Notes under the pieces: generated by a model | Told to the model about the DNA's origin: nothing | Database searches by the model: none | What the model saw: only the letters and a program-made list of their open reading frames with translations | Part shown: positions 1 through 17,144 of the stretch, in pieces | Position numbering within the stretch: position 1 is the first letter of the stretch | How the letters are laid out: each line of letters starts with the position of its first letter | Program-made: the position numbers and the translations under genes | From: Streptomyces sp. NBC_01485 | GTDB taxonomy: Bacteria; Actinomycetota; Actinomycetes; Streptomycetales; Streptomycetaceae | Assembly (NCBI RefSeq): GCF_036227125.1 | Contig: NZ_CP109435.1 | Coordinates: 7,502,001 to 7,566,000, forward strand | DNA length: 64,000 nucleotides | Direction: 5' to 3'

Positions 1-6390
<6,390 letters not shown>

Positions 6391-6397
6391 TCTCCCG

Positions 6398-6469
6398 CCG
6401 CATCGGCCCATCCGGCCGCATCGGCTCACCCCGCCGTATCCGTTCATCCCACCGCATCCGCTCATCCCA
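6398..6469. repeat. Four tandem copies of an 18-bp unit between two PKS genes
   Basis: Units start at 6398, 6416, 6434 and 6452, each approximately CCGCATCSGCTCATCCCR with a few substitutions. They fill the gap right after the stop codon of the first PKS. No spacers, so not a CRISPR array. Probably slippage-derived; no function is visible. Confidence 0.8.
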
Positions 6470-6563
6470 CCGGGCCGGCCCCACCGGCGGCCCGGAACCC
6501 GGTCCCCCGACCGCGACCACGATCTACACGATCTACCGGCCCCACCCCGAGGTGTGACACGAC

Positions 6564-9500
6564 ATGGCGAACGAGGAGAAGCTCCGCTACTTCCTGAAGC
6601 GGGTGACGGCCGACCTGCACGAGACCCGGCAGCGGGTGCGCGAGCTGGAGGAGGGCGGGCAGGAGCCGGTGGCGATCGTCGGCATGGCCTGCCGGTTCCC
6701 GGGCGGGGTCGGGTCGCCGGAACAGCTGTGGGACCTGGTCGCCTCCGGCACGGACGCGCTGGACGGTTTCCCGGACGACCGTGGCTGGGACGTGGAGGCG
6801 CTGTACGACCCGGACCCGGACCACCCCGGGACGTCCTACGTCCGTGAGGGCGGGTTCCTGGAGGGGGCCGGCGACTTCGATCCGGAGTTCTTCGGGATCT
6901 CGCCGCGTGAGGCGCTGGCGATGGACCCGCAGCAGCGGCTGCTGCTGGAGACCGGCTGGGAGGCCGTCGAACGCGCGGGCCTGGACCCGACCACGCTGCG
7001 CGGCTCCCGCACCGGCGTGTTCGTCGGCTCCAACGGCCAGCAGTACACCGTCCAGTTGCTCGGCGACCCGACCGAGGGCATCGAGGGCTACATCGGCACC
7101 GGCAACTCGGCGAGCGTCATGTCCGGCCGTCTGTCGTACGTCCTCGGCCTGGAGGGCCCGGCGGTCACGGTCGACACGGCCTGCTCCTCCTCGCTGGTCG
7201 CCCTGCACCTGGCCGCCCAGGCGCTCCAGCGCGGCGAGTGCACCATGGCGCTCGCGGGCGGCGTCACCGTCATGACGAGCCCCGGCATCTTCATCGACTT
7301 CAGCCGTCAGCGGGGTCTGGCGGCGGACGGCCGTTGCAAGGCCTTCGCGGCGGGGGCGGACGGTACGGGCTGGGGCGAGGGCGTCGGCATGCTCCTGGTG
7401 GAGCGGTTGTCCGACGCCCAGCGGCTGGGGCATCCGGTGCTCGCGGTGGTCCGGGGCTCGGCCGTCAACCAGGACGGCGCCTCGAATGGCCTGACGGCCC
7501 CCAACGGCCCGTCCCAGCGCCGGGTCATCCGGCAGGCCCTGGCCAGCGCGGCCCTGTCGGCCGCCGAGGTCGACGCCGTCGAGGCCCACGGCACGGGGAC
7601 GACCCTGGGCGACCCCATCGAGGCGCGCGCCCTGCTGGCCACCTACGGTCAGGGCCGCGACCCGCAACGCCCCTTGTGGCTGGGGTCGGTGAAGTCCAAC
7701 ATCGGCCACACGCAGGCGGCGGCGGGCGTGGCGGGCATCATCAAGATGGTCATGGCGATGCGCCACGGAGTCCTGCCGCCCACCCTGCACGTGGACGAGC
7801 CCACCCCGCACGTCGACTGGTCGGCGGGCGCGGTCCGGCTCCTGACCGAGACGACGCCCTGGCCGCGGACCGACGCCCCCAGACGTGCGGCGGTCTCCTC
7901 CTTCGGCGTCAGCGGCACCAACGCACACACCATCCTCGAAGCCGCCCCCGAACCAGCTTCCGAACCAGCCCCTGAACCGGCTTCCGCCCCGGCCGACGCG
8001 GGCCCCGCCGAGCTGGCCGAAGACTCCCCCGAGCCTATTGCCGCCGCCGCCCTCGCGCCCTTCGCCGAGGGGGCTGCCGCACCCGTCCCCTGGGTCGTCA
8101 CGGCCCGTACCCCCGAAGGCCTGGCCGCGCAGGCCGACCGGCTCGCCCGGTTCGCCGCCGCCGACGCAGCCGACAACGGAGCGGGCGGGACACCGGTGCC
8201 CGGTCTCCTCGCCGTGGGCCGGGCCCTGGCACGCGGGCGTACGGTCTTCGAGGAGCGTGCCGTCCTGCTCGGCGCGACCGCGTCCGAACTGCGCTCCGCC
8301 GCCGAGGAGTTGGCGGCCGGTGCCGACCAGCTGGGGAGCGTCGCACGAGGGCGGGCCGCGAGGCGCGGCGGTGTTGTCTTCGTCTTTCCCGGGCAGGGTG
8401 CGCAGTGGGCGGGCATGGCCCGCGAACTGCTGGCCACCAGCCCGGTGTTCGCCGCGTCGATCGCCGACTGCGAGACGGCACTGGCACGTCACGTCGACTG
8501 GTCGCTGACCGAGGTGCTCACCGGTGACGGCGCCGAGCTGGGCCGGGTGGACGTGGTCCAGCCGGCGCTGTTCGCGGTCATGGTGTCGCTGGCCGCGCTG
8601 TGGCGGTCGGTGGGCGTGGCGCCCGCCGCCGTGGTCGGGCACTCGCAGGGCGAGATCGCCGCCGCGTACGTGGCGGGCGCGCTGTCGCTCGACGACGCGG
8701 CGCGCGTGGTGGCCCTGCGCTCCCAGGCGATCACCCGCCTGGCGGGCACCGGCGGCATGGCCTCGGTCTCCGCCCCCGTCGAACGGGTCCGGGAGCTGAC
8801 GGCGGACGGTGTCGGCGTCTCGGCCGTCAACGGCCCCCGGTCCGTGGTGGTCTCCGGAGAGGCCGGAGCCCTGGACGCCTTCCTGGCGGACTGCGCGCAG
8901 GCCGGTGTCGAGGCCCGCCGGATAGCCGTCGACTACGCCTCGCACTCCGCGATGGTCGAGGAGCTGGCCGCCGAGATCACCGGCGCCCTCGCCCGCATCA
9001 CCCCGCGGGCCCCCGCCGTGCCCATGCTGTCGACGTACACCGGCGCATGGGTCGAGGGAGCCGAACTGAACGCCCGCTACTGGTACGAGAACCTGCGCCA
9101 CCCGGTGCGGCTGCACGACGCCGTGCGGACTCTGGCCGACGCTGGGCACGCCGTGTTCGTCGAGGTCAGCCCGCATCCCGTGCTGGCGGTGCCGGTGCAG
9201 GAGACCCTGGACGAGGCGGGCGGTGGTGGCACCGCGCTCGGCACCCTGCGCCGTGACCACGGGGGCCCGGCACGGTTCACGGCGTCCGTCGCGGAGGCGT
9301 TCTGCGCCGGTGCGGCCGTGGACTGGCCGGCGCTGCTGCCCGGCGCCCCGGCCGGCCCGGTGGACCTGCCGACGTACGCCTTCCGGCACCGCCGCTTCTG
9401 GCCGTCCGCACCGGCACCGGGCGCGGGCGATCCGACGGGCCTGGGCCTCGCGGGCGTCGACCACGGGCTGCTGGGCGCGGCCATGACCCTGGCCGAGGGC

Positions 9501-12500
9501 GACGGCCTGGTGCTGACCGGCCGTCTCGCGCTGCGCGGCCGGCCGTGGCTGGCGGACCACACCGTGCGGCGGACCGTGCTGCTGCCCGGCACGGCGTTCC
9601 TGGAGTTCGCGCTGCGCGCCGCCGACCAGGCGGGCTGCGACCGGGTCGAGGAACTGACCGTCGAGACCCCGATGCTGCTCCCCGCCACCGGCGGCGTACG
9701 CGTCCAGGTCCGGGTCGGCGCCCCCGACAGCGCCGGCCGCCGACCGCTCGCCGTCCACTCGTGCCCCGACGACGCCGAGGACGACCGGCCCTGGACCCGG
9801 CACGCCACCGGCTTCCTCGCCACCGGCCCCGTCCCCGGCACGGCACGGTCCGGCGAGTCCCTGACCGTCTGGCCGCCGGCCGGCGCCGAGGCCGTCGACA
9901 CCGACGGCTTCTACCCGGCGCTGGCCGAGAGCGGCTACGGCTACGGCCCCGCCTTCCAGGGCCTGCGCCGCGTCTGGCGCCTCGGCGACGAGGTGTACGC
10001 CGACGTGGAACTCCCCGCCGACCAGCGCCGGGAGGCCGCCCGCTACGCCCTGCACCCGGCGCTGCTGGACGCCGCGCTGCACACCATCATGGCCGCCGGC
10101 CTGTTCGCCGACGACCCGCACGGCCAGGGCCGGCTGCCGTTCGCGTTCGCCGACACCGTGCTGCACGCCCAGGGCGCGTCGGTGCTGCGGGTGCGGCTGC
10201 GGCAGACCGCGGCGGACACGGTGTCCCTGGCCGTGGCCGACGCGGCCGGCGCCCCGGTGGCGACCGTGGGCGCGCTCGTCCTGCGCCCGATGGCCGAAGG
10301 GACCCTCACCGCCGACGACATCCCGGGCGGCGGCGCGGGCGACGTGCTGTACGCCGTCGAGTGGACCCCCGTAGCCGTACCGGAGACCTTGGAAGCCGAT
10401 CCGGAGCAGTCCTGGGCCCTCGTCGGCGAACTCCCGGTGCAGGCATGGGAACCGTTGGCCGCCGCAGGGGTCACCCTCGCCGCGCACCCGGACCTGTCCG
10501 CCGTATCCGCCGCAACCGTCGTGTCCGCTGTGGGCGACGGCCCCGCGCCGCCCGCGCCGCCCGTGGTGCTGCTGGACCTGCGCGCCCACGGCGCCGCCCC
10601 GGACCGCGCCCGTGAACTGACCGCCGGCGTCCTGCACACCGTCCAGCAGTGGCTCGCCGACGCCCGCTTCGACGCCTCCTGCCTGGTCGTCCTCACCTGC
10701 GGCGCGGTGCCCGCCGTGGCCGGCGAGGCGGTCACCGACCTGCCCGCCGCCGCCGTCTGGGGCCTGGTCCGCTCCGCCCAGTCGGAGCATCCGGGCCGTT
10801 TCCTGCTGGTGGACACCGACGGCGACCCCCGCTCCTGGTCCGCCCTGCCCGCCGCGCTCGCCGCCGACGAAACCCAACTGGTCCTGCGCGCAGGGACCGT
10901 GACCGTGCCCCGGCTCGTCCGGCTGCCGCCGCCCGCCGCCGGCTCCCCGGCGCCCTGGGATCCCGCCGGCACCGCCCTGCTCGTCGGCGGCACCGGTGTG
11001 CTGGGCCGCCTGACCGCCCGTCACCTGGTCACCGCACACGGCGTACGGCACCTGGTGCTGGCCTCCCGGCAGGGCCCCGCCGCCCCGGGCGCGGACGCGC
11101 TCGCCGCCGAACTGACCGAGCTGGGCGCCGAGGTCACCGTGGCCGCCTGTGACGCCGCCGACCGCGACGACCTGGCCCGGCTGCTGGCAGCCGTCCCCGC
11201 CGACCGGCCGCTGCGGGCCGTGCTGCACCTGGCGGGGGCCCTCGACGACGGCACCATCGGCACCCTGGACGCCCGGCGGCTGGACACCGTCCTGCGGCCC
11301 AAGGCCGACGCCGCCTGGAACCTCCACGACCTCACCCGCGCGCTCGACCTGACCGCGTTCGTGCTGTTCTCCTCGCTCACCGGCGTGGTCGGCACCCCGG
11401 GCCAGGCCGGATACGCGGCCGGCAACACCTACCTGGACGCCCTGGCAGCCCTCCGCCGGGCCGCCGGGCTGCCCGGCACCTCGCTCGCCTGGGGCTTCTG
11501 GGCCTCGGCCAGCGGTATGACCGGCCACCTCAGCGACACCGACCGGCGCCGCATGGCCCGCGGCGGCGTGCTGCCGCTCGACGACGAGCGCGGCATGCGG
11601 CTGCTCGACGCCGCCTGCGCCGCCGGCCGCGCACCGTCGGTCGTGCCCGTGCTGCTGGACCTGCCCGCGCTGCGCGCCCAGGCCGCCGCCACCGGACTGG
11701 CCCCGCTGTGGCGGACCCTGGTGCCGGTACGGGTGCGGCGTACCGCGGCGGCCGTCGGCGCCCCGGCCGACGCCGGCGCCGCCTGGGCCGCCCGGCTGGC
11801 CGCCCTGACCGAGGCCGAACGCGACCGCGAACTGACCGCCCTGGTCCGGGACCGGGCCGCCGCCGTGCTGGGACACGCCTCACCCGACGCGGTCGGCGCG
11901 GCCCGGACCTTCAAGGACCTCGGCTTCGACTCGCTGACCGCCGTCGACCTGCGCAACCGGCTGGCCGCCGCCACCGGCATCCGCCTGCCGGTCACCCTGG
12001 TCTTCGACCACCCCACGCCCAGCGCCCTGGCCACCCGCCTCGCCACGGAACTCCTCGGCGCCGCCTCGGCCGCCTCCCCCACGGCCGCACCGGTTTCCCG
12101 CAGCAGCGCCGAGCCGATCGCCATCGTCGCCATGGCCTGCCGCTACCCCGGCGGCGTCGCCAGTCCCGAACAGCTGTGGGACCTGGTGGCCGGCGAGACC
12201 GACGCGGTCGGCGACCTGCCCGGGGACCGGGGCTGGGACCTGGAGGCGCTCTACGATCCCGAGCCCGGACGGGCGGGCCGCAGCTACGCGCGCCACGGAG
12301 CCTTCCTGCACGACGCCGCCGAGTTCGACGCGGGCTTCTTCGGCATCTCGCCCCGCGAGGCGCTGGCGATGGACCCGCAGCAGCGGCTGCTCCTCGAGAC
12401 CTCGTGGGAGGCGTTCGAACGCGCGGGCATCGACCCGCAGTCGGTGCGCGGCAGCAGCACGGGTGTCTTCGCCGGGCTGATGTACCACGACTACGCCTCC

Positions 12501-15500
12501 CGGCTGCGCTCGGTGCCCGAGGGCGTCGACGGCTTCCTCGGCACCGGCGGCTCGGCGAGCGTCGCCTCCGGCCGCGTCGCCTACGCCCTCGGCCTCGAGG
12601 GCCCGGCGGTCACCGTCGACACCGCGTGCTCCTCGTCGCTGGTGGCCCTGCACCTGGCCGCGCAGGCGCTGCGCTCCGGAGAGTGCGCGATGGCCCTGGC
12701 GGGCGGTGTCACGGTGCTGTCCACGCCGGGGGTGTTCATCGACTTCAGCCGCCAGCGCGGCATGGCCGCCGACGGCCGCTGCAAGCCGTTCGCCGCCGCG
12801 GCCGACGGCACGGGCTGGGGCGAGGGCGCGGGCATGCTGCTGCTGGAACGGCTCAGCGACGCCCGGCGGCTCGGTCACCCCGTGCTCGCCGTCGTCCGTG
12901 GCTCGGCCGTCAACCAGGACGGCGCGAGCAACGGTCTCACCGCACCCAACGGCCCCGCCCAGCAGCGCGTCATCCGGCAGGCCCTGGCCGCCGCCCGGCT
13001 CGGCCCCGACCAGGTCGACCTGGTCGAGGCCCACGGCACCGGCACCACGCTGGGCGACCCGATCGAGGCCCAGGCCCTGCTGGCCGTCTACGGTCAGGGG
13101 CGCCCCGAGGACCGGCCGCTGCTGCTCGGCTCGGTCAAGTCGAACATCGGCCACACCCAGGCCGCGGCGGGAGTCGCGGGCGTGATCAAGACCGTCATGG
13201 CGCTGCGGCACGGCATCGCCCCGCGCACCCTGCACGTCGACGAACCGTCCCCGCACATCGACTGGACGGCCGGCGCCGTGGAACTGCTGACCCGGTCCGT
13301 GTCCTGGCCGCACACCGGCCGCCCGCGCCGGGCCGCCGTCTCCTCGTTCGGCGTCAGCGGCACCAACGCGCACGTCCTGCTGGAGCAGCCGGCCGCCGCC
13401 CCCGACCGGCGGCCGCCCGCCGACGCGCGACAGCCGTCGGTGCCGCTGCTGCTGTCGGCCCGCAGCGCGGCGGCGCTGCGCGCCCAGGCCGGCCGGCTCG
13501 CCGACCGCCTGGAGACCGGCGGTGACCGGCTGGCCGACATCGCCTACTCGCTGGCCACCTCCCGGGCCGCCCTGGAGCACCGCGCCGCCCTGGTCGGCGA
13601 CGACCCCACGGCGCTGACCGGGGCGCTGCGGGCCCTCGCCGGGGACGAGATCGCCCCGGGGACGGTCACCGGCCACCCCGACGACGACGACGGCGGCACG
13701 GCCTTCCTCTTCTCCGGCCAGGGCAGCCAACGCGCGGGCGCCGGGCGGCAGTTGTACGCCGACCAGCCGGTGTTCCGGCAGGCGCTCGACGAGACGTGCG
13801 CGGCGTTCGAGGGACTGCTCGACCGTCCGCTGCGCGAGGTGCTGTTCGCCGAGCACGGCACACCCGAGGCGGAGCTGATCGACGACACCGGCTTCACCCA
13901 GCCCGCGCTGTTCGCCCTGGAAGTCGCGCTGTACCGGCTGCTGGAGTCCTGGGGCGTGACGCCGGACGCCCTGGCCGGGCACTCCATCGGCGAACTGACC
14001 GCCGCCCACCTGGCCGGCGTCTGGTCGCTGCCGGACGCCGCCGCCCTGGTGGCCGCCCGCGCCCGCCTCATGCGCGCGCTGCCGCCCGGCGGGGCGATGC
14101 TGGCCGTCGAGGAGACCGAGGACGCCGTCCGCAAGACGCTCCAGGAGTACGGCGAACGGGTCGCCGTCGCCGCCGTCAACGGCCCCCGGGCGGTGGTGGT
14201 CTCCGGTGTGGCGGAAGCCGTCGGGGAGTTGGAAGCGCTCTGGCGTGAACAGGGTCTGAGGGTCAAGCAGTTGACGGTCAGTCACGCTTTCCACTCGCCG
14301 CTGATGGACCCGATGCTGGCCGAGTTCCGCGCGGTGGCCGAGGGCCTGACCTACAGCGAGCCCCGGCTGCCGCTTGTCTCCTGCCTCACCGGCCGGTTCG
14401 CCGAGCCCGGCACGGTCACCAGCCCCGACTACTGGACCCGGCACGTCCGGGAGGCCGTACGGTTCGGCGACGGCCTGACCGCGCTGGCGGAGCGCGGCAT
14501 CCGCGTGCTGGTGGAGATCGGCCCGGACGCGGTCCTGTCCGCCATGGCGTCCGGCGCCGCGTCGGGCGGCCCCGGCTCCGCCGCCCCCGTCGCACTGCCG
14601 CTGCTGCGCGCCGACCGCCCCGACCGCCAGGCGCTGGCCGCAGCGCTGGCCGCGCTCTTCGCCCACGGGGTCCCGGTCGACTGGGCCGCGTGCTTCGACG
14701 GCACCGGCGCGACCCGCGTCGACCTGCCGACGTACGCCTTCCAGCGCACCCACTACTGGCTGCACGACGCCCCGCCCCCGGCCGCGCCGGACGCCGCCCT
14801 GTGGACGGCGATCGAGAACCAGGACGTCGAGGAGCTGTCCCGCGTCCTCGGCGACGGCTCCGGTTCCCTGGCCGAGGCGCTGCGGCCCGCGCTGCCGGTC
14901 CTTGCGCCCTTCGTCCGGCGCACCCGCGAACAGCTCACGGGCGGCGGCCCGGCCGCCGGACCGCCGCCCGAGGCTCCGGCCGCGCCAGAACCGGAACCCG
15001 AGCCGGGCGGGCTGCGCCGCCGGCTCGCCGAGCTCCCGGAGGAGGCCAGGCACGGCCACCTCCTGGGGGCCGTACGGGCCATGGCGGCCGATGTCCTCGG
15101 CCACCCCTCGGCGGACGTCCTGGAGAACGGCCGGGACTTCCTGGACCAGGGCTTCGCCTCCCTCACCGGTGTCGAACTGCGCACCCGCCTGGCCGCCGCC
15201 GCCGGGCTGGACCTGCCCGCAGCCCTGATCTACGACTTCCCCTCCCCGGCCGATGTCGTCGCCCACCTGCTGGAACTCCTGGACCAGCACCAGGACGAGG
15301 ACCAGGCCCAGCACCAGGCCCAGCACCAGCACCAGCACCAGGCCCAGGCCCAGGCCCAGGACGAGGCGGCGGCCGGCGGCGCTCCCGTGGCCGTCCCCGA
15401 GACCGTTCCCTCGCCTCCCCCGCCTCGCCGGGCGGACGGCGTGTTCGGACCGCTGCTGGTCCGGGCGTCCGAGGAGGGCCGGACCGCCGAACTGCTGCAC

Positions 15501-16139
15501 ACCCTCGGCTCGGCAGTCGCCTTCGACCCGCGCTGGACCGGCCGCCACACCCCCGCCGCCCCGGCGCGGCCCGTACACCTCGCCCACGGCCCCGAGCAGC
15601 CCGCCCTGCTGTGCTTCGGACCGCTGACCGCGATGTCCGGGCCCATGCGGTACGCAGCCTTCGGCGCCGCGTTCGACGGGGTGCGGGACGTACTGCTGCT
15701 GCCGGCCCCCGGGTTCGGGCCCGGCGAGAGCCTGCCGCCCTCGTTCGAGGAGCTGGTGCGCCGGCTCGCCGAAGCGGTGGCGGACCTGGCGCGGGACCGG
15801 CCGGTCGTGCTGGCCGGACACGGCTCCGCCGCCGTGTCGGCCGCCGAGACCGCCCGGCTGCTCGCGGAGTCCGGGCGCGCCCCGGCCGGGCTGGTGCTGA
15901 TCGACGCCCCCGAGCCGGGCGCCGACCCGGCCGCCACGCTGGCCGCCGAACTCGCCGACGGCCTGGCGGAGGGCGACCCGCAGGTCCTGGAGGACGGGCG
16001 GCTGCTGGCCACCGGCGGCTACCTCCGGCTGCTGCCCGTCCGGCAGTTCACCGAGCCGCCGGTCCTCCCCACGCTGCTGGCCGGCCCCGGTCGGCCCGTC
16101 GACCCGGCGGCCGTCCACGACTGGTGCACCGACCTGTGA
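6564..16139 (+). CDS. Type I modular polyketide synthase: KS-AT-DH-KR-ACP-KS-AT-ACP-TE(degenerate)
   Basis: 3191 residues; ATG at 6564 follows GAGGTG at 6549-6554. An N-terminal docking helix ([18 protein letters not shown]) is followed by KS1 (Cys codon 7182-7184), AT1 (GHSQG, Ser codon 8643-8645; YASH at 8934-8945, predicting methylmalonyl-CoA), a DH (His codon 9558-9560 and Asp codon 10068-10070 present, but the conserved Gly of HxxxGxxxxP is Arg), a B-type KR ([11 protein letters not shown], Ser-Tyr-Asn set) and ACP1 (Ser codon 11931-11933). The second module has KS2 (Cys codon 12627-12629), AT2 (GHSIG; HAFH at 14283-14294, malonyl) and an ACP reading GFASL rather than GFDSL; it has no KR, so it would leave a beta-keto group. 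A Gln/His-rich linker leads to a thioesterase domain that has GHGSA in place of GHSxG and stops before the usual catalytic His. Probably the last PKS of the line; release must be explained another way if the TE is inactive. Confidence 0.95.
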   Translation: MANEEKLRYFLKRVTADLHETRQRVRELEEGGQEPVAIVGMACRFPGGVGSPEQLWDLVASGTDALDGFPDDRGWDVEALYDPDPDHPGTSYVREGGFLEGAGDFDPEFFGISPREALAMDPQQRLLLETGWEAVERAGLDPTTLRGSRTGVFVGSNGQQYTVQLLGDPTEGIEGYIGTGNSASVMSGRLSYVLGLEGPAVTVDTACSSSLVALHLAAQALQRGECTMALAGGVTVMTSPGIFIDFSRQRGLAADGRCKAFAAGADGTGWGEGVGMLLVERLSDAQRLGHPVLAVVRGSAVNQDGASNGLTAPNGPSQRRVIRQALASAALSAAEVDAVEAHGTGTTLGDPIEARALLATYGQGRDPQRPLWLGSVKSNIGHTQAAAGVAGIIKMVMAMRHGVLPPTLHVDEPTPHVDWSAGAVRLLTETTPWPRTDAPRRAAVSSFGVSGTNAHTILEAAPEPASEPAPEPASAPADAGPAELAEDSPEPIAAAALAPFAEGAAAPVPWVVTARTPEGLAAQADRLARFAAADAADNGAGGTPVPGLLAVGRALARGRTVFEERAVLLGATASELRSAAEELAAGADQLGSVARGRAARRGGVVFVFPGQGAQWAGMARELLATSPVFAASIADCETALARHVDWSLTEVLTGDGAELGRVDVVQPALFAVMVSLAALWRSVGVAPAAVVGHSQGEIAAAYVAGALSLDDAARVVALRSQAITRLAGTGGMASVSAPVERVRELTADGVGVSAVNGPRSVVVSGEAGALDAFLADCAQAGVEARRIAVDYASHSAMVEELAAEITGALARITPRAPAVPMLSTYTGAWVEGAELNARYWYENLRHPVRLHDAVRTLADAGHAVFVEVSPHPVLAVPVQETLDEAGGGGTALGTLRRDHGGPARFTASVAEAFCAGAAVDWPALLPGAPAGPVDLPTYAFRHRRFWPSAPAPGAGDPTGLGLAGVDHGLLGAAMTLAEGDGLVLTGRLALRGRPWLADHTVRRTVLLPGTAFLEFALRAADQAGCDRVEELTVETPMLLPATGGVRVQVRVGAPDSAGRRPLAVHSCPDDAEDDRPWTRHATGFLATGPVPGTARSGESLTVWPPAGAEAVDTDGFYPALAESGYGYGPAFQGLRRVWRLGDEVYADVELPADQRREAARYALHPALLDAALHTIMAAGLFADDPHGQGRLPFAFADTVLHAQGASVLRVRLRQTAADTVSLAVADAAGAPVATVGALVLRPMAEGTLTADDIPGGGAGDVLYAVEWTPVAVPETLEADPEQSWALVGELPVQAWEPLAAAGVTLAAHPDLSAVSAATVVSAVGDGPAPPAPPVVLLDLRAHGAAPDRARELTAGVLHTVQQWLADARFDASCLVVLTCGAVPAVAGEAVTDLPAAAVWGLVRSAQSEHPGRFLLVDTDGDPRSWSALPAALAADETQLVLRAGTVTVPRLVRLPPPAAGSPAPWDPAGTALLVGGTGVLGRLTARHLVTAHGVRHLVLASRQGPAAPGADALAAELTELGAEVTVAACDAADRDDLARLLAAVPADRPLRAVLHLAGALDDGTIGTLDARRLDTVLRPKADAAWNLHDLTRALDLTAFVLFSSLTGVVGTPGQAGYAAGNTYLDALAALRRAAGLPGTSLAWGFWASASGMTGHLSDTDRRRMARGGVLPLDDERGMRLLDAACAAGRAPSVVPVLLDLPALRAQAAATGLAPLWRTLVPVRVRRTAAAVGAPADAGAAWAARLAALTEAERDRELTALVRDRAAAVLGHASPDAVGAARTFKDLGFDSLTAVDLRNRLAAATGIRLPVTLVFDHPTPSALATRLATELLGAASAASPTAAPVSRSSAEPIAIVAMACRYPGGVASPEQLWDLVAGETDAVGDLPGDRGWDLEALYDPEPGRAGRSYARHGAFLHDAAEFDAGFFGISPREALAMDPQQRLLLETSWEAFERAGIDPQSVRGSSTGVFAGLMYHDYASRLRSVPEGVDGFLGTGGSASVASGRVAYALGLEGPAVTVDTACSSSLVALHLAAQALRSGECAMALAGGVTVLSTPGVFIDFSRQRGMAADGRCKPFAAAADGTGWGEGAGMLLLERLSDARRLGHPVLAVVRGSAVNQDGASNGLTAPNGPAQQRVIRQALAAARLGPDQVDLVEAHGTGTTLGDPIEAQALLAVYGQGRPEDRPLLLGSVKSNIGHTQAAAGVAGVIKTVMALRHGIAPRTLHVDEPSPHIDWTAGAVELLTRSVSWPHTGRPRRAAVSSFGVSGTNAHVLLEQPAAAPDRRPPADARQPSVPLLLSARSAAALRAQAGRLADRLETGGDRLADIAYSLATSRAALEHRAALVGDDPTALTGALRALAGDEIAPGTVTGHPDDDDGGTAFLFSGQGSQRAGAGRQLYADQPVFRQALDETCAAFEGLLDRPLREVLFAEHGTPEAELIDDTGFTQPALFALEVALYRLLESWGVTPDALAGHSIGELTAAHLAGVWSLPDAAALVAARARLMRALPPGGAMLAVEETEDAVRKTLQEYGERVAVAAVNGPRAVVVSGVAEAVGELEALWREQGLRVKQLTVSHAFHSPLMDPMLAEFRAVAEGLTYSEPRLPLVSCLTGRFAEPGTVTSPDYWTRHVREAVRFGDGLTALAERGIRVLVEIGPDAVLSAMASGAASGGPGSAAPVALPLLRADRPDRQALAAALAALFAHGVPVDWAACFDGTGATRVDLPTYAFQRTHYWLHDAPPPAAPDAALWTAIENQDVEELSRVLGDGSGSLAEALRPALPVLAPFVRRTREQLTGGGPAAGPPPEAPAAPEPEPEPGGLRRRLAELPEEARHGHLLGAVRAMAADVLGHPSADVLENGRDFLDQGFASLTGVELRTRLAAAAGLDLPAALIYDFPSPADVVAHLLELLDQHQDEDQAQHQAQHQHQHQAQAQAQDEAAAGGAPVAVPETVPSPPPPRRADGVFGPLLVRASEEGRTAELLHTLGSAVAFDPRWTGRHTPAAPARPVHLAHGPEQPALLCFGPLTAMSGPMRYAAFGAAFDGVRDVLLLPAPGFGPGESLPPSFEELVRRLAEAVADLARDRPVVLAGHGSAAVSAAETARLLAESGRAPAGLVLIDAPEPGADPAATLAAELADGLAEGDPQVLEDGRLLATGGYLRLLPVRQFTEPPVLPTLLAGPGRPVDPAAVHDWCTDL
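15284..15366 (+). repeat. In-frame CAG-rich hexamer repeat in the ACP-TE linker
   Basis: Alternating CAGCAC and CAGGCC units encode a Gln/His/Ala run (QHQ, QAQ pattern). It joins the last ACP to the TE of the PKS. Such a tract is prone to strand slippage in multiples of six bases, which would keep the frame. Confidence 0.85.
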
Positions 16140-16257
16140 TCTGTGACCTGCGACCCGTAAGCCGTATTCCGTAGCCCGTGTTTCGTATTCCATGGCCAGT
16201 AGCCCGATGATCCACTCGACAGACGTGATCCACCCGACAGAACAGAGGAACCACGAC

Positions 16258-17046
16258 GTGACGACGCACACCTCCTCCGACACCAGCCTGTGGGTGCGCC
16301 GATACCACCCGGCGCCCGACAGCCCGGTCCGCCTGGTCTGCTTCCCGCACGCCGGGGGATCGGCGAGCTACTTCAACCCGGTGTCCGCCGCTCTCTCCCC
16401 GGCCGTCGAGGTCGCCGCCATCCAGTACCCCGGACGGCAGGACCGCCGGACCGACCCGTGCGTCGGCGACCTCGGCGAGCTGGCCGCCCTGGTCTGGGAG
16501 CAGTTGAGGCAGGTGCTGGCCGAGCGGCCCGGGGTGCCGACCGCGCTGTTCGGACACAGCATGGGCTCCATCGTCGCGTTCGAGGTGGCCCGGCTGATGG
16601 AACGCGAGCCCGGCACCGGCCCCCTGGTGCTGTTCGCCTCCGGCCGCCGCGCGCCCAGCATCCCGCACGACGACAACGTCAGCAGCCGCGACGAGGCGGG
16701 CATCGTCGCCGAGATGCGGGCCCTGGGCGGCACCGACTCACGGGTGCTGTCCGATCCGGAACTGCTGGAGATGGTGCTGCCCGCGCTGCGCAACGACTAC
16801 CGGGCCGTCGAGAACTACTGCAGCGACGCCGGCACCCGGATCTCCGCGCCGGTGTCCGTGCTGGTCGGCGACACCGACCCGCGCACCTCCATGGAGCAGG
16901 TGCAGGCCTGGAGCGGGCACACCAGCGGCCCCATGGAGATCCACACCTACCCCGGCGGCCACTTCTACCTGGAGCACAACCAGGCGGCGGTGCTGGGCAC
17001 CATCCGCGACACCCTCGCCAAGCACGGCATACGGGTCGCCTCCTGA
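16258..17046 (+). CDS. Discrete type II thioesterase
   Basis: 262 residues when started at GTG 16258, which follows AGAGG at about 16242-16246; an upstream in-frame ATG at 16192 has no good ribosome binding site. Alpha/beta hydrolase of the editing type found beside PKS and NRPS genes: LVCFPHAGGSASYF near the N-terminus, nucleophile in GHSMG, catalytic His in GGHFYLEHN near the C-terminus. Such enzymes free carrier domains from aberrant or stalled acyl groups. Unlike the TE fused to the upstream PKS, this one has all its catalytic residues, so it could also contribute to chain release. The 118-bp gap upstream contains diverged repeats around ccgtattccgtagcccgt. Confidence 0.93.
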   Translation: MTTHTSSDTSLWVRRYHPAPDSPVRLVCFPHAGGSASYFNPVSAALSPAVEVAAIQYPGRQDRRTDPCVGDLGELAALVWEQLRQVLAERPGVPTALFGHSMGSIVAFEVARLMEREPGTGPLVLFASGRRAPSIPHDDNVSSRDEAGIVAEMRALGGTDSRVLSDPELLEMVLPALRNDYRAVENYCSDAGTRISAPVSVLVGDTDPRTSMEQVQAWSGHTSGPMEIHTYPGGHFYLEHNQAAVLGTIRDTLAKHGIRVAS

Positions 17047-17076
17047 CACGGGTGGCCTCCTGACAGCACGCGGCGC

Positions 17077-17120
17077 AAAAAAGGCCCGCCGCCCTGTAGA
17101 CCGTTACAGGGCGGCGGGCC
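17077..17120 (-). terminator. Strong terminator between convergent genes
   Basis: A perfect 16-bp stem (17083-17098 with 17105-17120) and a 6-base loop. Six A on the + strand (17077-17082) make a T-run after the hairpin for minus-strand transcription, so it is a classical intrinsic terminator for the NRPS operon. It can also serve the thioesterase gene from the other side. Confidence 0.88.
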
Positions 17121-17144
17121 GGTTCATGTGCGCCGGACCGGGCG

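Noticed and set aside
6398-6469. CRISPR array
   Set aside because: The 18-bp units are contiguous with no spacers and no cas genes are nearby. No CRISPR was found elsewhere in the window.
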